From: an uncultured bacterium
Lineage (GTDB): Bacteria > Planctomycetota > UBA8742 > UBA2392
Reading direction: 5' to 3'
Assembly: GCA_938014885.1 (NCBI GenBank)
Contig: CALLQI010000023.1
Span: 62,001-126,000, forward strand
Length of the DNA: 64,000 bases
The notes under the pieces were generated by a model, which saw only the letters and a program-made list of their open reading frames with translations, ran no database searches and was not told the DNA's origin. Made by a program: the position numbers and the translations under genes. Of this stretch, positions 25,955-34,368 are shown in pieces (within the stretch, counting starts at the first letter, position 1; every line of letters begins with the position of its first letter).

Positions 25955-26833
25955 ATGAACTCGAACACCCGAGCCGGCCTTTTGTCGCTGACCCTTGCCG
26001 CCCTGCTGTGCGCGCCGGCCCTGCTCGCCCAGGAAATGCCCGGCGGAGCCCCCGGTGCGCCAACGCCTCCGTGGTGGCCACAGCCTGAACCGAAGAAGGT
26101 TCGTGTGCCCCAGCGGGCGGAAGCGAAGCCGGCGCCTGCCATCGCGTGGGCGAATCGTTCGCAAACGACGCTTAAGCGCGCCGCTGAGTCCCAGACTCCG
26201 ATCCTGATCTGCTTCTTGCGCAGCTCCGAGAATGCGGACGCGACCAGGCTGTCCGAGCTTGCGAGCAAGTTCATCCTCGTGCGTGTGTCGCTGGCCGGCA
26301 ACACCGACGCAGCTGCTGCGGCCGACACAACTGATCGATGGACTCTGCGGTCAGCCTTCCTGTCGGCCGATGCCGCAACCGCCTACCACGTACCCGCCGG
26401 GCGCGACAGCTATGGATGGTGCGACTGGCACGGAAACATGCACACGCTCAGTACGGACCTGATGGGCGACATTGCCCTTGAGTCGTGGCTTCTCCAGCTT
26501 CCGGAAAGGATCGCGAAGCTGCGCACCAGGATGCTATCCAACAACACGTTGGCCGACACGGCATTGGCGCAAGGAAAGCGCCGGGCTGCGATAGGCTGGT
26601 GGATCAAGGTGCTGAAGCAAGGCTACTGGGGCTATCCTGAAGTCACGGAAGCTGCCGAAATGCTGCAGCGCCAACTCAAGGAAGGCCTGCGTGAGTGCGA
26701 AGCGGCACGGCGTTCCGGCGACAAAGAGGCCATGTTGCGCCTGCAAGCTGACTTCAAGGGCTCACCCATAGAGGACCGCATCACTCGCCTGCTTTCGAAA
26801 ATGCAGACCCCGGAACAGGAAGAGGCGTTCTAG
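25955..26833 (+). CDS. Sec-free diverged relative of the selenoproteins
   Basis: 292 residues with a signal peptide ending in ALLAQ and a Pro-rich linker, but no in-frame UGA and no Cys pair at the Sec position (it reads EMPGGAPG). The later layout matches the four selenoproteins: RAAESQTPILICFLRSSENA aligns with the first strand, YGWCDWHGNMH with the CDWHGN motif of gene 2, and the C-terminal helices (GYWGYPEVTEAAEMLQRQLK) with the VGLPAQE region. So it is a distant paralogue that has lost, or never had, the selenocysteines. RBS TCGGAGGCACGCGATG. Its 3' end overlaps the convergent GtrA-like gene by 53 bases. Confidence 0.75.
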   Translation: MNSNTRAGLLSLTLAALLCAPALLAQEMPGGAPGAPTPPWWPQPEPKKVRVPQRAEAKPAPAIAWANRSQTTLKRAAESQTPILICFLRSSENADATRLSELASKFILVRVSLAGNTDAAAAADTTDRWTLRSAFLSADAATAYHVPAGRDSYGWCDWHGNMHTLSTDLMGDIALESWLLQLPERIAKLRTRMLSNNTLADTALAQGKRRAAIGWWIKVLKQGYWGYPEVTEAAEMLQRQLKEGLRECEAARRSGDKEAMLRLQADFKGSPIEDRITRLLSKMQTPEQEEAF

Positions 26834-27242
26834 GCCGGAACACCAGGTGCCAGATCGGGTAACTGAAACCCGCGAACACCACAAACGACGATGCCAGCAC
26901 AAGCCAGTCCGCCGTGGCGATGGCCGCGGGCAGCAGCGCTCGCAACAGCGCAAGCAGCCCCATGTTCATCAGCAGTGTGGCAAGTTCGGCCAGCATGAAC
27001 GCGGGTATCTGGGTGCGCAGCCGGCCGCTTGCGGCCCGGAACACGAAGTACCGCGCGCCTATGAACTGCAGTACCGCCCCCACCACCAGCCCCGCGTTGT
27101 CGGCGGTCCACTGCGGCAATTGCAGCCACCAGTACAGCGGCGCGTACACCGCAAAATAGCCCGCCGTCGCGACCAGGCCGGTCACGCAATTGCGCAGGAA
27201 CCGGGCAATTCGTGAACGCCAACTGGTGCGGGCCTCAATCAT
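26781..27242 (-). CDS. GtrA-like membrane protein
   Basis: 153 residues with four predicted membrane helices (about 14-38, 44-70, 80-108, 113-138), the classic GtrA arrangement: NCVTGLVATAGYFAVYAPLY, NAGLVVGAVLQFIGARYFVF, MLAELATLLMNMGLLALLRA. GtrA proteins are thought to flip or help use undecaprenyl-linked sugars in surface polysaccharide modification. A group-2 glycosyltransferase lies two genes away (28698), which fits this role. The gene is convergent with the Sec-free paralogue and divergent from selA (58-base gap). Confidence 0.85.
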   Translation of the reverse strand: MIEARTSWRSRIARFLRNCVTGLVATAGYFAVYAPLYWWLQLPQWTADNAGLVVGAVLQFIGARYFVFRAASGRLRTQIPAFMLAELATLLMNMGLLALLRALLPAAIATADWLVLASSFVVFAGFSYPIWHLVFRPRTPLPVPGSAFSKAGE

Positions 27243-27300
27243 TCGGGCAGCCTAGCATGCGTGCATTGGACCCGAAGCCATGCACTGCTAAACTGCGACC

Positions 27301-28701
27301 ATGCCCCAAGTCGCCTCCAAGACCGCCACGCTGCGTGACCTGCCCAAACTGGATGCGCTGCTCGCATCGCCGCCCTTTGGTGCGTTGCTGCAACGCGCGG
27401 CGCGCGCCATCGTCACCGACACCACCCGCGCGACACTGGATGCCCTGCGCACCGCAATGCGCGAAGGCGGCCAGGTCTTTGCCTCGGAACTTACGCCCGA
27501 GTCGTTGGCTGGCCGCGTTTCCGGCCGCATGGACGCGCTGCTGACCCCGATCCAGTGCCGCGTCATCAACGCCACCGGCGTGATCCTGCACACCAGCCTC
27601 GGCCGCGCGCCGATCGCCCCGGACGTGATGGAAGCCGCCGCCCGAGAGGCCGCGCAATACTCGTGCCTTGAACTCGACCGCGCGTCAGGCAAACGCAGCG
27701 ACCGCGACAAACTTGTGAACGGCCTGCTCGAAAAGATCACCGGTGCCGAGGCGGCCACCGTGGTGAACAACAACGCCGCCGCCACGATGATTATCCTGAA
27801 CACGATGGCGGAAGGCCGCGAAGTGATCTGCAGCCGCGCGCACATGGTGGAAATCGGCGGCAGCTATCGCATGCCCGACGTGATGCGCAAGGCCGCCTGC
27901 AAACTGGTCGAGATCGGCTGCACCAACAAGACTCACGCCTCCGATTACGAAGAAGCCATTACCGACCAGACCGGCATGTTGCTGAAGGTCCACACAAGCA
28001 ATTACGCGATTGTCGGCTTCACCGAGTCCGCAAGCCTGGAAGAACTGGTCGAAATCGGCCGCCGCCGCAACGTGCCAGTGGTGTACGACCTGGGTGCCGG
28101 CAGCATCGTGGACCTGAAGCCCTGGGGCATCACCAACGAGCCCAGCGTGCCGGAGCTGGTGGCCAGCGGCGCCGACCTGGTCTGCTTCAGCGGCGACAAG
28201 CTGTTTGGCGGCCCGCAGGCGGGGCTGATTGTCGGAAAGCGCGAGCTGGTGCAGAAGGTCAAGAAGAACGCGCTGTTCCGCATGATGCGCTGCGACAAAG
28301 TGACGCTGAGCCTGCTGGAACACACGCTGAAGCTTTATCTTGACCCGTCAAGTGCGCTGGAACGCGTGCCCACGCTGCGCGCCATAACCCGCGCCGCAAG
28401 CGACTGCGCCCGCAGCGCCCGCAACATCGTACGCGCCCTCAAGAAGCGCGGCATCGAAAGCGACATGCGCGAAAGCACCAGCCAGATCGGTGGCGGCAGC
28501 ACACCCGGTGAACACCTCGCCACCACCGTCGTAGTGATCCGCTCACTTTCCGGCAGCCCGGACCAGGCCGCCAAACGCCTGCGCATGGGCACTCCCAGCG
28601 TGTTCTGCCGCATCGAAGACGACGCGCTGGTCTTTGACCCCCGCACCCTGCTGCCCGGCCAGGAGGCTGAACTGGTGGCGGCAATCCAGGCAGCCAAGTG
28701 A
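27301..28701 (+). CDS. selA: L-seryl-tRNA(Sec) selenium transferase
   Basis: PLP enzyme that converts Ser-tRNA(Sec) to Sec-tRNA(Sec) using selenophosphate. 466 residues, normal length. The N-terminal tRNA-binding domain is followed by the fold-type I core: INATGVILHTSLGRAPIAPD, GAEAATVVNNNAAA, and the PLP lysine K300 in CFSGDKLFGGPQAG. Ends in an alpha/beta C-terminal domain. The presence of this gene, with tRNA-Sec 720 bases downstream, shows that this genome inserts selenocysteine and supports the reading of the four upstream genes. selB and selD are not in the window. It overlaps the next gene by GTGA. Confidence 0.96.
   Translation: MPQVASKTATLRDLPKLDALLASPPFGALLQRAARAIVTDTTRATLDALRTAMREGGQVFASELTPESLAGRVSGRMDALLTPIQCRVINATGVILHTSLGRAPIAPDVMEAAAREAAQYSCLELDRASGKRSDRDKLVNGLLEKITGAEAATVVNNNAAATMIILNTMAEGREVICSRAHMVEIGGSYRMPDVMRKAACKLVEIGCTNKTHASDYEEAITDQTGMLLKVHTSNYAIVGFTESASLEELVEIGRRRNVPVVYDLGAGSIVDLKPWGITNEPSVPELVASGADLVCFSGDKLFGGPQAGLIVGKRELVQKVKKNALFRMMRCDKVTLSLLEHTLKLYLDPSSALERVPTLRAITRAASDCARSARNIVRALKKRGIESDMRESTSQIGGGSTPGEHLATTVVVIRSLSGSPDQAAKRLRMGTPSVFCRIEDDALVFDPRTLLPGQEAELVAAIQAAK
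28340..28351. repeat. TTGACCCGTCAA palindrome
   Basis: TTGAC-NN-GTCAA class inside selA; encodes L-D-P-S. The same 14 bases (CTTGACCCGTCAAG) recur in the unrelated gene at 60163. Confidence 0.7.
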
Positions 28702-29384
28702 GTTCACTGACTGTCGTACTTCCCACCCTGAACGAGGCCGGCAACATCGGCCCGCTGATCGCATCGCTAAAAAGTACGCTAGCCGACGCATCGCCCGACT
28801 TTTTGGTCATCGACGGCAACAGCCGCGACGAAACCGCCCGCGAGGCCGCCGACGCCGGCGCAACTGTGATCACCGACGCCAATGGCTATTGCAGCGCGCT
28901 GATGCGCGGCATGCAGGAAGCGACTACCGAATGGGTACTCGTGCTCGACGCCGACGGCAGCCACCGCGCCGATGACGCCCGCAAGCTGTGGGACGCGCGA
29001 CACGATGCGGACCTGGTGGTCGGCAGCCGCATGACCCGCGACGGCGGCAGCAGCGGGGCAGCGTATCGCCGCGCGCTTTCACGCGTACTGGCAGGCTTGT
29101 TCGCCAGCTTCGCCCGCCTGCCGGCACGCGATGTCAGCAGCGGCTTCCGCCTGTACCGGCGCGCGATGTTTGCTGACGCGCAGCCCGTCGCGCGCTTCTT
29201 CGAAGTGCAGCCAACGCTGCTTGCCCATGCCGTAAAACAGGGCGGCCGGGTCAAAGAGGTCGGCATCTACTACCATCCGCGCGACAAGGGCCGCAGCAAG
29301 AACCGCGTGCTGCGCTTTGGCGTGGCGTTCCTGGGTTGCCTGTGGCGGATCCGTCGCGATCTGCGGCGCAGCAGACCCCTTTAG
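28698..29384 (+). CDS. group 2 glycosyltransferase
   Basis: 228 residues, GT-A fold, dolichol-phosphate-mannose-synthase-like: TVVLPTLNEAGNIGPLIASL at the N-terminus, the nucleotide/metal-binding LVLDADGSHRADDA (DxD-type), and SSGFRLYRRAMF in the acceptor half. It has no C-terminal membrane helices. The GTG start overlaps the selA stop (GTGA), so it is translated with selA, although no link to selenium is obvious. With the GtrA-like protein nearby it could make or use a lipid-linked sugar. It ends 36 bases before tRNA-Sec. Confidence 0.88.
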   Translation: MSSLTVVLPTLNEAGNIGPLIASLKSTLADASPDFLVIDGNSRDETAREAADAGATVITDANGYCSALMRGMQEATTEWVLVLDADGSHRADDARKLWDARHDADLVVGSRMTRDGGSSGAAYRRALSRVLAGLFASFARLPARDVSSGFRLYRRAMFADAQPVARFFEVQPTLLAHAVKQGGRVKEVGIYYHPRDKGRSKNRVLRFGVAFLGCLWRIRRDLRRSRPL

Positions 29385-29420
29385 CGGCCTTGCGGGTTCG
29401 GGTATATTCAACGTCACAGC

Positions 29421-29513
29421 GGGAGCAGATAGGCGCCTGGTGGGCCTCCTGGTCTTCAAAATCAGTGTGACCTGAACGGGTCAGGTGGGTTCGATTCCCA
29501 TGTGCTCCCGCCA
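29421..29513 (+). tRNA. selC: tRNA-Sec (anticodon UCA)
   Basis: 93 nt including encoded CCA. The anticodon TCA is at 29456-29458 in loop CTTCAAA, closed by CTGGT/ATCAG. It has the tRNA-Sec layout: an extended acceptor branch (7 clear acceptor pairs GGGAGCA/TGCTCCC, an eighth position that is G-G rather than a pair, then a 5-bp T stem GTGGG/CCCAT), a long D stem (AGGC/GCCT) and a large variable arm (TGACC/GGTCA). Discriminator G then CCA. Decodes UGA as Sec with SelA-charged selenocysteine. Confidence 0.93.
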
Positions 29514-29562
29514 ACTTCAAACAACGCAGCCGGGTTAGGTTTCTCCTTGGGCAGGGGGCGAC

Positions 29563-30915
29563 ATGGCGGGCATGACCCGGAAGTTCGTTTGCAAACGCTG
29601 CAAGAGCGAATTCAACCTCGATGTGGCCATGCTTTCACGTGTGCACCGCTGCCCCAAGTGCGGCGCGCCGCGGATGGAACTTGAGTTCGAGCAAGCCCCC
29701 ATCAACATCGGCGGCATTGATTCGGCCGTCAGCGCGCGCCATGCAGCCGCAGCGGCCGCAGCCGATGCGTCGCCGTTTGCGCCTTCCACGTCGCGCGGCC
29801 TGAAGGCCTCACCGTTTCCTGACCCGCCGCCCAAGATTGGCGCGGCTGTACCGGCAGTTTCGTCGGCCACACCCAAGTTCCCCGACGCGCCGGTGAAAGA
29901 GCTGCCGTCAGCGGATATCAGCCGCAAGTGGCTGCTCGCGATTCCGCTGCTGGTGCTGATCGGCGCGGGGACGATTCTCGCGGCCGTGCTGCTCAGCGGC
30001 ACGTCGGCCGAAGACGCTGTGCGCGAGTCGGTCGTAAAGGGTGAGGCCGCGCAGATGCGCGTGCTGGCCATGCAACTGCGGAACAAGAAGGGCGCCGAGT
30101 TGCTGAAGGAATTTGGCATCCCCGACCTGTATTCGATGAGCGTCGCCGACCGCAACGCCTACTTCGACAAGGTGGCCGACGGCAGCACGCCCGTGCAAGG
30201 GCCGTTGGGCCTTGTAGATGTCGAGACAGCACTGGCCGAGTCGCTGACAGCGTCGGGCACCGACAAGGACGAGGCCGGCAAGCTGGCATCGTCGATGGCC
30301 TCGATGATGCGTTTGCAGTCGTTGATCCTGTACGTGCGCCTGAGCCGCGGCCTGGAGATTCACTCGCAGAAGAAATACGACGACTTCGGCGAGAAGACCA
30401 TCACGACCCTGAACGAGATTGCTGACTTCCTCGACAAGTACGCCGCGGAACTCAGCGGCGGCCTCAGCCTGACGTCGCGAACCGAGGACAAGGACACCAT
30501 CGTCACTGCCAATGTGGCCTTGCCATCGGGCCTTCGAAAGGCTGCGCAGGACTTGCTGGACAAACACTTCGGCGACCAGGCTTCGCGCGACACGCTGGAC
30601 CTGAAGAACGCGATGGCGGACATGCCTGCCATTTCACTCCGCGGGCAGTTGCAACAGGTGTTGCAGCAGGCCACGACTGAGTCACGCCAGTTCGAATGCC
30701 GTATGCGCAAGGACGATCAAGGCAACTGGCGCATGACAGCCAGCCGCGAGTGGGACATCGAGAAGAAGGCACTGGGCGAGTGGCAGGATATCGGCAAGGG
30801 TTTTGCGGCCGCAGCGTCCATGTTGAGCGCATTTGGTGGTGGCGAGGACGCGCATAAGGCCCAGTTGGAGCAGCTTCGCGAGCGCTACCTGGCACTGCTG
30901 GCGGAGAAGCCGTGA
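29563..30915 (+). CDS. membrane protein with N-terminal zinc ribbon, unknown function
   Basis: 450 residues. Residues 8-35 hold a zinc ribbon of two CxxC knuckles (VCKRCKSEFN ... RCPKCGAPRM). A Pro/Ala-rich stretch follows, then one membrane helix (about 125-147, LLAIPLLVLIGAGTILAAVL). The remaining 300 residues are extracytoplasmic and mostly helical (GKLASSMASMMRLQSLILYV), resembling no family I can name. The start could also be the ATG at 29572. It overlaps the pyrophosphatase gene (GTGA), so the two form an operon. The ribbon faces the cytoplasm and could sense redox or metals. Confidence 0.75.
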   Translation: MAGMTRKFVCKRCKSEFNLDVAMLSRVHRCPKCGAPRMELEFEQAPINIGGIDSAVSARHAAAAAAADASPFAPSTSRGLKASPFPDPPPKIGAAVPAVSSATPKFPDAPVKELPSADISRKWLLAIPLLVLIGAGTILAAVLLSGTSAEDAVRESVVKGEAAQMRVLAMQLRNKKGAELLKEFGIPDLYSMSVADRNAYFDKVADGSTPVQGPLGLVDVETALAESLTASGTDKDEAGKLASSMASMMRLQSLILYVRLSRGLEIHSQKKYDDFGEKTITTLNEIADFLDKYAAELSGGLSLTSRTEDKDTIVTANVALPSGLRKAAQDLLDKHFGDQASRDTLDLKNAMADMPAISLRGQLQQVLQQATTESRQFECRMRKDDQGNWRMTASREWDIEKKALGEWQDIGKGFAAAASMLSAFGGGEDAHKAQLEQLRERYLALLAEKP

Positions 30916-31448
30916 GCCACCCGTGGCATGACATTGCTGTTGACGTGTCAACGATTGAGGCCGGGTTTCCTGCCGTCATCGAGATCCCGCGCGGCAGCAA
31001 GAACAAGTATGAGCTCGACAAGGACTCCGGCCTGCTGAAGCTTGACCGGGTGCTCTACTCTAGCGTGCACTACCCCGCCGATTACGGCTTCATCCCGCGC
31101 ACTTACTGCGACGACGGCGACCCGTTGGATGTGCTGGTGCTGGGCCAGGAGCCCGTGTACCCGCTGACGCTGGTGCAGGCCAGCGCGATTGGCGTGATGC
31201 GCATGCGCGACGACAAAGGCGGCGACGACAAGATCATCGCGGTCAGCCTGCACGACCCGGCCTACAACGGTTACACGCACTACGAGCAGCTGCCGCCGCA
31301 CGTGATGCGCGAAATGAAGCGCTTCTTCATGGATTACAAAGTAGCTGAAGGAAAGCAGGTCGTGATCGACGACCCGCTCGGCCCGGACCGCGCCATCGAA
31401 ATCATCCTCGAGGCCCTGGAACTTTACGCCGTCGAAATCCGGCGTTAG
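30912..31448 (+). CDS. ppa: inorganic pyrophosphatase (family I)
   Basis: Hydrolyses pyrophosphate to phosphate; cytosolic, Mg-dependent. 178 residues, normal for bacterial family I. The signature DDGDPLDVLVLG carries the metal-binding Asp residues, preceded by AVIEIPRGSKNKYELDKDSG and YPADYGFIPRTYCDDG. The GTG start sits in a GTGA overlap with the zinc-ribbon gene. It converges on the phosphonate permease gene, ending 4 bases inside it (31445-31448). Confidence 0.96.
   Translation: MSHPWHDIAVDVSTIEAGFPAVIEIPRGSKNKYELDKDSGLLKLDRVLYSSVHYPADYGFIPRTYCDDGDPLDVLVLGQEPVYPLTLVQASAIGVMRMRDDKGGDDKIIAVSLHDPAYNGYTHYEQLPPHVMREMKRFFMDYKVAEGKQVVIDDPLGPDRAIEIILEALELYAVEIRR
30940..30951. repeat. TTGACGTGTCAA palindrome
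   Basis: TTGAC-NN-GTCAA class, within the first 40 bases of ppa. Confidence 0.7.
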
Positions 31449-33397
31449 CCGACCCGCGACAACTTCAGCGCGCGGGAAATGCGGTCGATCAATACGGTCA
31501 GCCCGATCATCACCAGCAGGTACGTGGCGGCCTTCTCGTATTGGAACCACTCGAACTGGAACGTGAAGAAGAAGCCGAGGCCCGGCACGCCGATAATGCC
31601 GAGCACCACGCCCATCCGCACGTTGCTTTCGAACTGGAAGAATCCGTAGGTCATCCAGTCGCGCGCGGACACCGGCGCGGCGGCACACGCAAAGCACGTC
31701 ATGCGCGAACCCATGAAGCTTTGTTCGAACCGGCGATACGGGATGTTGTCGACCGTTTCACTGAACACGCGAACCAGCACACCGCAACTGTGCAGCGCAA
31801 TCGCAATCGCACCGGCAAGCAGGCCGGGCGCGAAGAATGAAATGAACAGGAACGCCCACATCACCTCCGGCACGCCGCGCGCCACGAGCCCCACCAGTCG
31901 CGCCAGCACAAGCTGCAGGCCACGAAGGCCGCGCAGCCACAATGGCGGCGACTCGCCCGTGAACTGCGAAGACTCAAGCTGAAACGCAATCGAATGCGGA
32001 TACGTGAGCAGGATCGCCATCAGCACACCCAGCAGCGTGCCGATCACCGCCATCGCCAGCGGTGAGGCCGCCGACTTGATCACCCGCCACACGAACCACT
32101 TGGAAAGCTCTTCGTTCCATGCACTCCAGGCGTCTCCGTTGAAGACGTCAGAGATGCCGTACCTGGCTGTCATGTCGATTGGCGTGTTCTCCAGTTTGTA
32201 CATGTAGCGACCGGCTGCACCTTCATCCGATGGGAACGGGTTCCAGTCGATCGACCAGACGGGATCATCGCCCCAGGCCGACATGTCCAGATCCGGGCTG
32301 AGCAGCCGCTCAAAGAACGCCAGGTTTTTCCAGCCTTGTACGCCCAGCAGTTCCGTGGCCGGCTTCATGAAATTGACGGTGCTGCCCTCGTACCCGGCAC
32401 TGTTGCCCCAGCCCATGAACCAGACCGACCACACCACGACCAACCCGGCGAAACCGGCACCGATATACGAACGCGATAGTGAAGCCAGGGTACCCTGCGA
32501 CTTGTGAGCGCGCGGATGGTTTGGGTCGCTTCGCAGCTGCCTGCGAATGAAGTTGCCCGCCATGTCAGCGCTGAAGGTGAGCGCCAGAGTAAAGAGCATC
32601 AGCGTTGATACCTTGGCCCAGGCGCCAAACCCGATCTGGTACATGATCTCGGCACCCAGGCCGCCACCGCCCACAGCGCCAATCACGGCCGCATTGCGGA
32701 TCGCGCATTCGGCGCGCATCAACGTAAAGCTCTGCACGCTGCGGCTGGCCAGTGGGCGAATTCCATAGAAAAACGTTCCCAACCTGCCCGTGCCCAGGGC
32801 GCGCAACTGCTCGTACTGCTTGGGATCGACGTTGTCCCAGAACTCGCTGTACACCTTGCCAAGGATGCCGGTGACGTTCAGCGCCAGCGCCAGCGCGCCG
32901 GCCAGCGGCCCAAGTCCCACCACCACGACAAGAATCACCGCCCAGGCAAAGTCAGGCACGGCACGAAGGGTGTCCAGGATAAGCCGGCAAAGCGAACAGA
33001 ATGCTGCCGCAGGGCTTCGTAGGGGGAACCATCGCAACCAGCGCGGAGACTTCTCTTCACCTACCATCACCGCGCGACTGGCCCCCATCGCCAGCACAAA
33101 CGCGAGTACAACCGCCACGGCAGTGCCCAGGGTTGCGGCAGCGAGCGTTTGCAGTGTCAGTTCGAGGCACTCGTCCAGCCACTCGCCGGACAGGTCCGGC
33201 GAGGTGAACGACACAAACAGAGCCCAGGCCCGGTCCATCGCGCGGCCGCGGGCTACCGGGTCGGTCAACGATGTGAAATCCCACTCTGCGGTGGTGAACG
33301 ACAGGTACACCATCAGCGCAACGATGCACAGCGCCACCCAGTGCGCCCAAGGGCGCTTTCGCTCGTAGCGCCTAAGGGTAGTGACGCCCGTACTCAC
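31445..33397 (-). CDS. phosphonate-type ABC transporter permease, two PhnE domains fused
   Basis: 650 residues, about twice the length of a normal PhnE. Domain 1 (about 20-300) and domain 2 (about 430-645) each carry a binding-protein-dependent permease core with the coupling 'EAA' region (YEQLRALGTGRLGTFFYGIR; FEQSFMGSRMTCFACAAAPV) and the conserved late helices (AVGGGGLGAEIMYQIGFGAW; GVPGLGFFFTFQFEWF). An extracytoplasmic segment of about 110 residues joins them. Start is the GTG overlapping the ATPase stop. With the ATPase and binding protein upstream it forms a full importer. Such fusions remove the need for a PhnE dimer. Confidence 0.9.
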   Translation of the reverse strand: MSTGVTTLRRYERKRPWAHWVALCIVALMVYLSFTTAEWDFTSLTDPVARGRAMDRAWALFVSFTSPDLSGEWLDECLELTLQTLAAATLGTAVAVVLAFVLAMGASRAVMVGEEKSPRWLRWFPLRSPAAAFCSLCRLILDTLRAVPDFAWAVILVVVVGLGPLAGALALALNVTGILGKVYSEFWDNVDPKQYEQLRALGTGRLGTFFYGIRPLASRSVQSFTLMRAECAIRNAAVIGAVGGGGLGAEIMYQIGFGAWAKVSTLMLFTLALTFSADMAGNFIRRQLRSDPNHPRAHKSQGTLASLSRSYIGAGFAGLVVVWSVWFMGWGNSAGYEGSTVNFMKPATELLGVQGWKNLAFFERLLSPDLDMSAWGDDPVWSIDWNPFPSDEGAAGRYMYKLENTPIDMTARYGISDVFNGDAWSAWNEELSKWFVWRVIKSAASPLAMAVIGTLLGVLMAILLTYPHSIAFQLESSQFTGESPPLWLRGLRGLQLVLARLVGLVARGVPEVMWAFLFISFFAPGLLAGAIAIALHSCGVLVRVFSETVDNIPYRRFEQSFMGSRMTCFACAAAPVSARDWMTYGFFQFESNVRMGVVLGIIGVPGLGFFFTFQFEWFQYEKAATYLLVMIGLTVLIDRISRALKLSRVG

Positions 33398-34257
33398 GTG
33401 GCCAACTCCACGTCGTCCAGGTGCATGGTGCGGTACTCCGCACCGTACAGGTCGCGCAGCAAGTCACGCGAAATTTCAGCGGGGCTTCCCTGCCAGAACA
33501 GCTTGCCTTCGCGCAGCGCAATCACGCGGCCGAAATGGCCATGCAGCAGTTCCAAGGTGTGCAGGTTAACCAGAAGGGTGGTGCCCAGGCGCGTCGCGAT
33601 GCCTGAAAGCAGCTCAATGATCTCGCGCCCCAGACGGATATCGAGCTGGCTTACCGGTTCGTCGGCCAGCATCACGCGCGGGCGCTGCACGATCAGTCGC
33701 GCGATGGCCACGCGCTGCTGCTGCCCGCCCGACAGTTCGCCGGGCATAGACCACAGCTTGTGCTCAAGCTCCACTTCCGCCAGCGCGTTGCGAGCTTCCT
33801 GCAATTGCTGTGGCCAGAACAGCGACAGCACCGCGCGCGGCAGCCACCAGCTTCCGAGTCGGCCCATCAGCACATTGTGCACCACGCGCAGGTTCTGGAT
33901 CAGGTTGTCATTCTGGTACAGCACGCCCACTTCGCGCCGCAGCCTGCGCAACGCACGGCCACGCAGTCGGCTGGTGTCGTGGCCCAGCGTGGTCACGGTG
34001 CCGGCATCCGGCTGAATCACCGCCGAAAGCAGGCGAAACAGCGTCGTCTTGCCCGCGCCGGAAGGCCCGATGATGGCCACGCGCTCGCCCTCCTGGATTG
34101 AAAAGTCCAGGTCATCCAGCACCCGCGTCTGGCCGTAAATCTTGGAGGCCTTGGAAACCTTAAACACAGCCGGCGCGGCCTTGGCAGGAGCCGCCGTGAG
34201 CGTCGCATCCGGGTTGGTCAATTCTGCTTCCATGAGCTTCTGTGGGCTTCTGTTCAC
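33394..34257 (-). CDS. phnC: phosphonate-type ABC transporter ATPase
   Basis: 287 residues with Walker A GPSGAGKTT (K70), Q-loop (LYQNDN), signature LSGGQQQRVAIARL, Walker B RVMLADEP and H-loop VNLHT. The N-terminal 30 residues before VFKVSKASKIYG are extra; a later ATG at 34233 is an alternative start. Powers the permease encoded downstream with a GTGA overlap. No C-P lyase (phnG-M) or phosphonatase gene is in the window, so import of phosphonate, phosphite or phosphate esters remains open. Confidence 0.92.
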   Translation of the reverse strand: MNRSPQKLMEAELTNPDATLTAAPAKAAPAVFKVSKASKIYGQTRVLDDLDFSIQEGERVAIIGPSGAGKTTLFRLLSAVIQPDAGTVTTLGHDTSRLRGRALRRLRREVGVLYQNDNLIQNLRVVHNVLMGRLGSWWLPRAVLSLFWPQQLQEARNALAEVELEHKLWSMPGELSGGQQQRVAIARLIVQRPRVMLADEPVSQLDIRLGREIIELLSGIATRLGTTLLVNLHTLELLHGHFGRVIALREGKLFWQGSPAEISRDLLRDLYGAEYRTMHLDDVELAT

Positions 34258-34293
34258 GACTCAGGTCGATATTCCAGCGGGGGAAGTCGCAAG

Positions 34294-34317
34294 GGGCAAC
34301 CATGCGCGGTTGCCCCC
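34294..34317 (-). terminator. hairpin downstream of phnD
   Basis: GGGGCAACC-ATGCGC-GGTTGCCCC lies between phnD and phnC on the minus strand. With no clear T tract it may attenuate rather than end transcription, keeping the binding protein at higher level. Confidence 0.5.
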
Positions 34318-34368
34318 CACTCCTTTGTTACAGCAAGCTACTTGGGCGAATTTCCTTCCGCCATCGGT

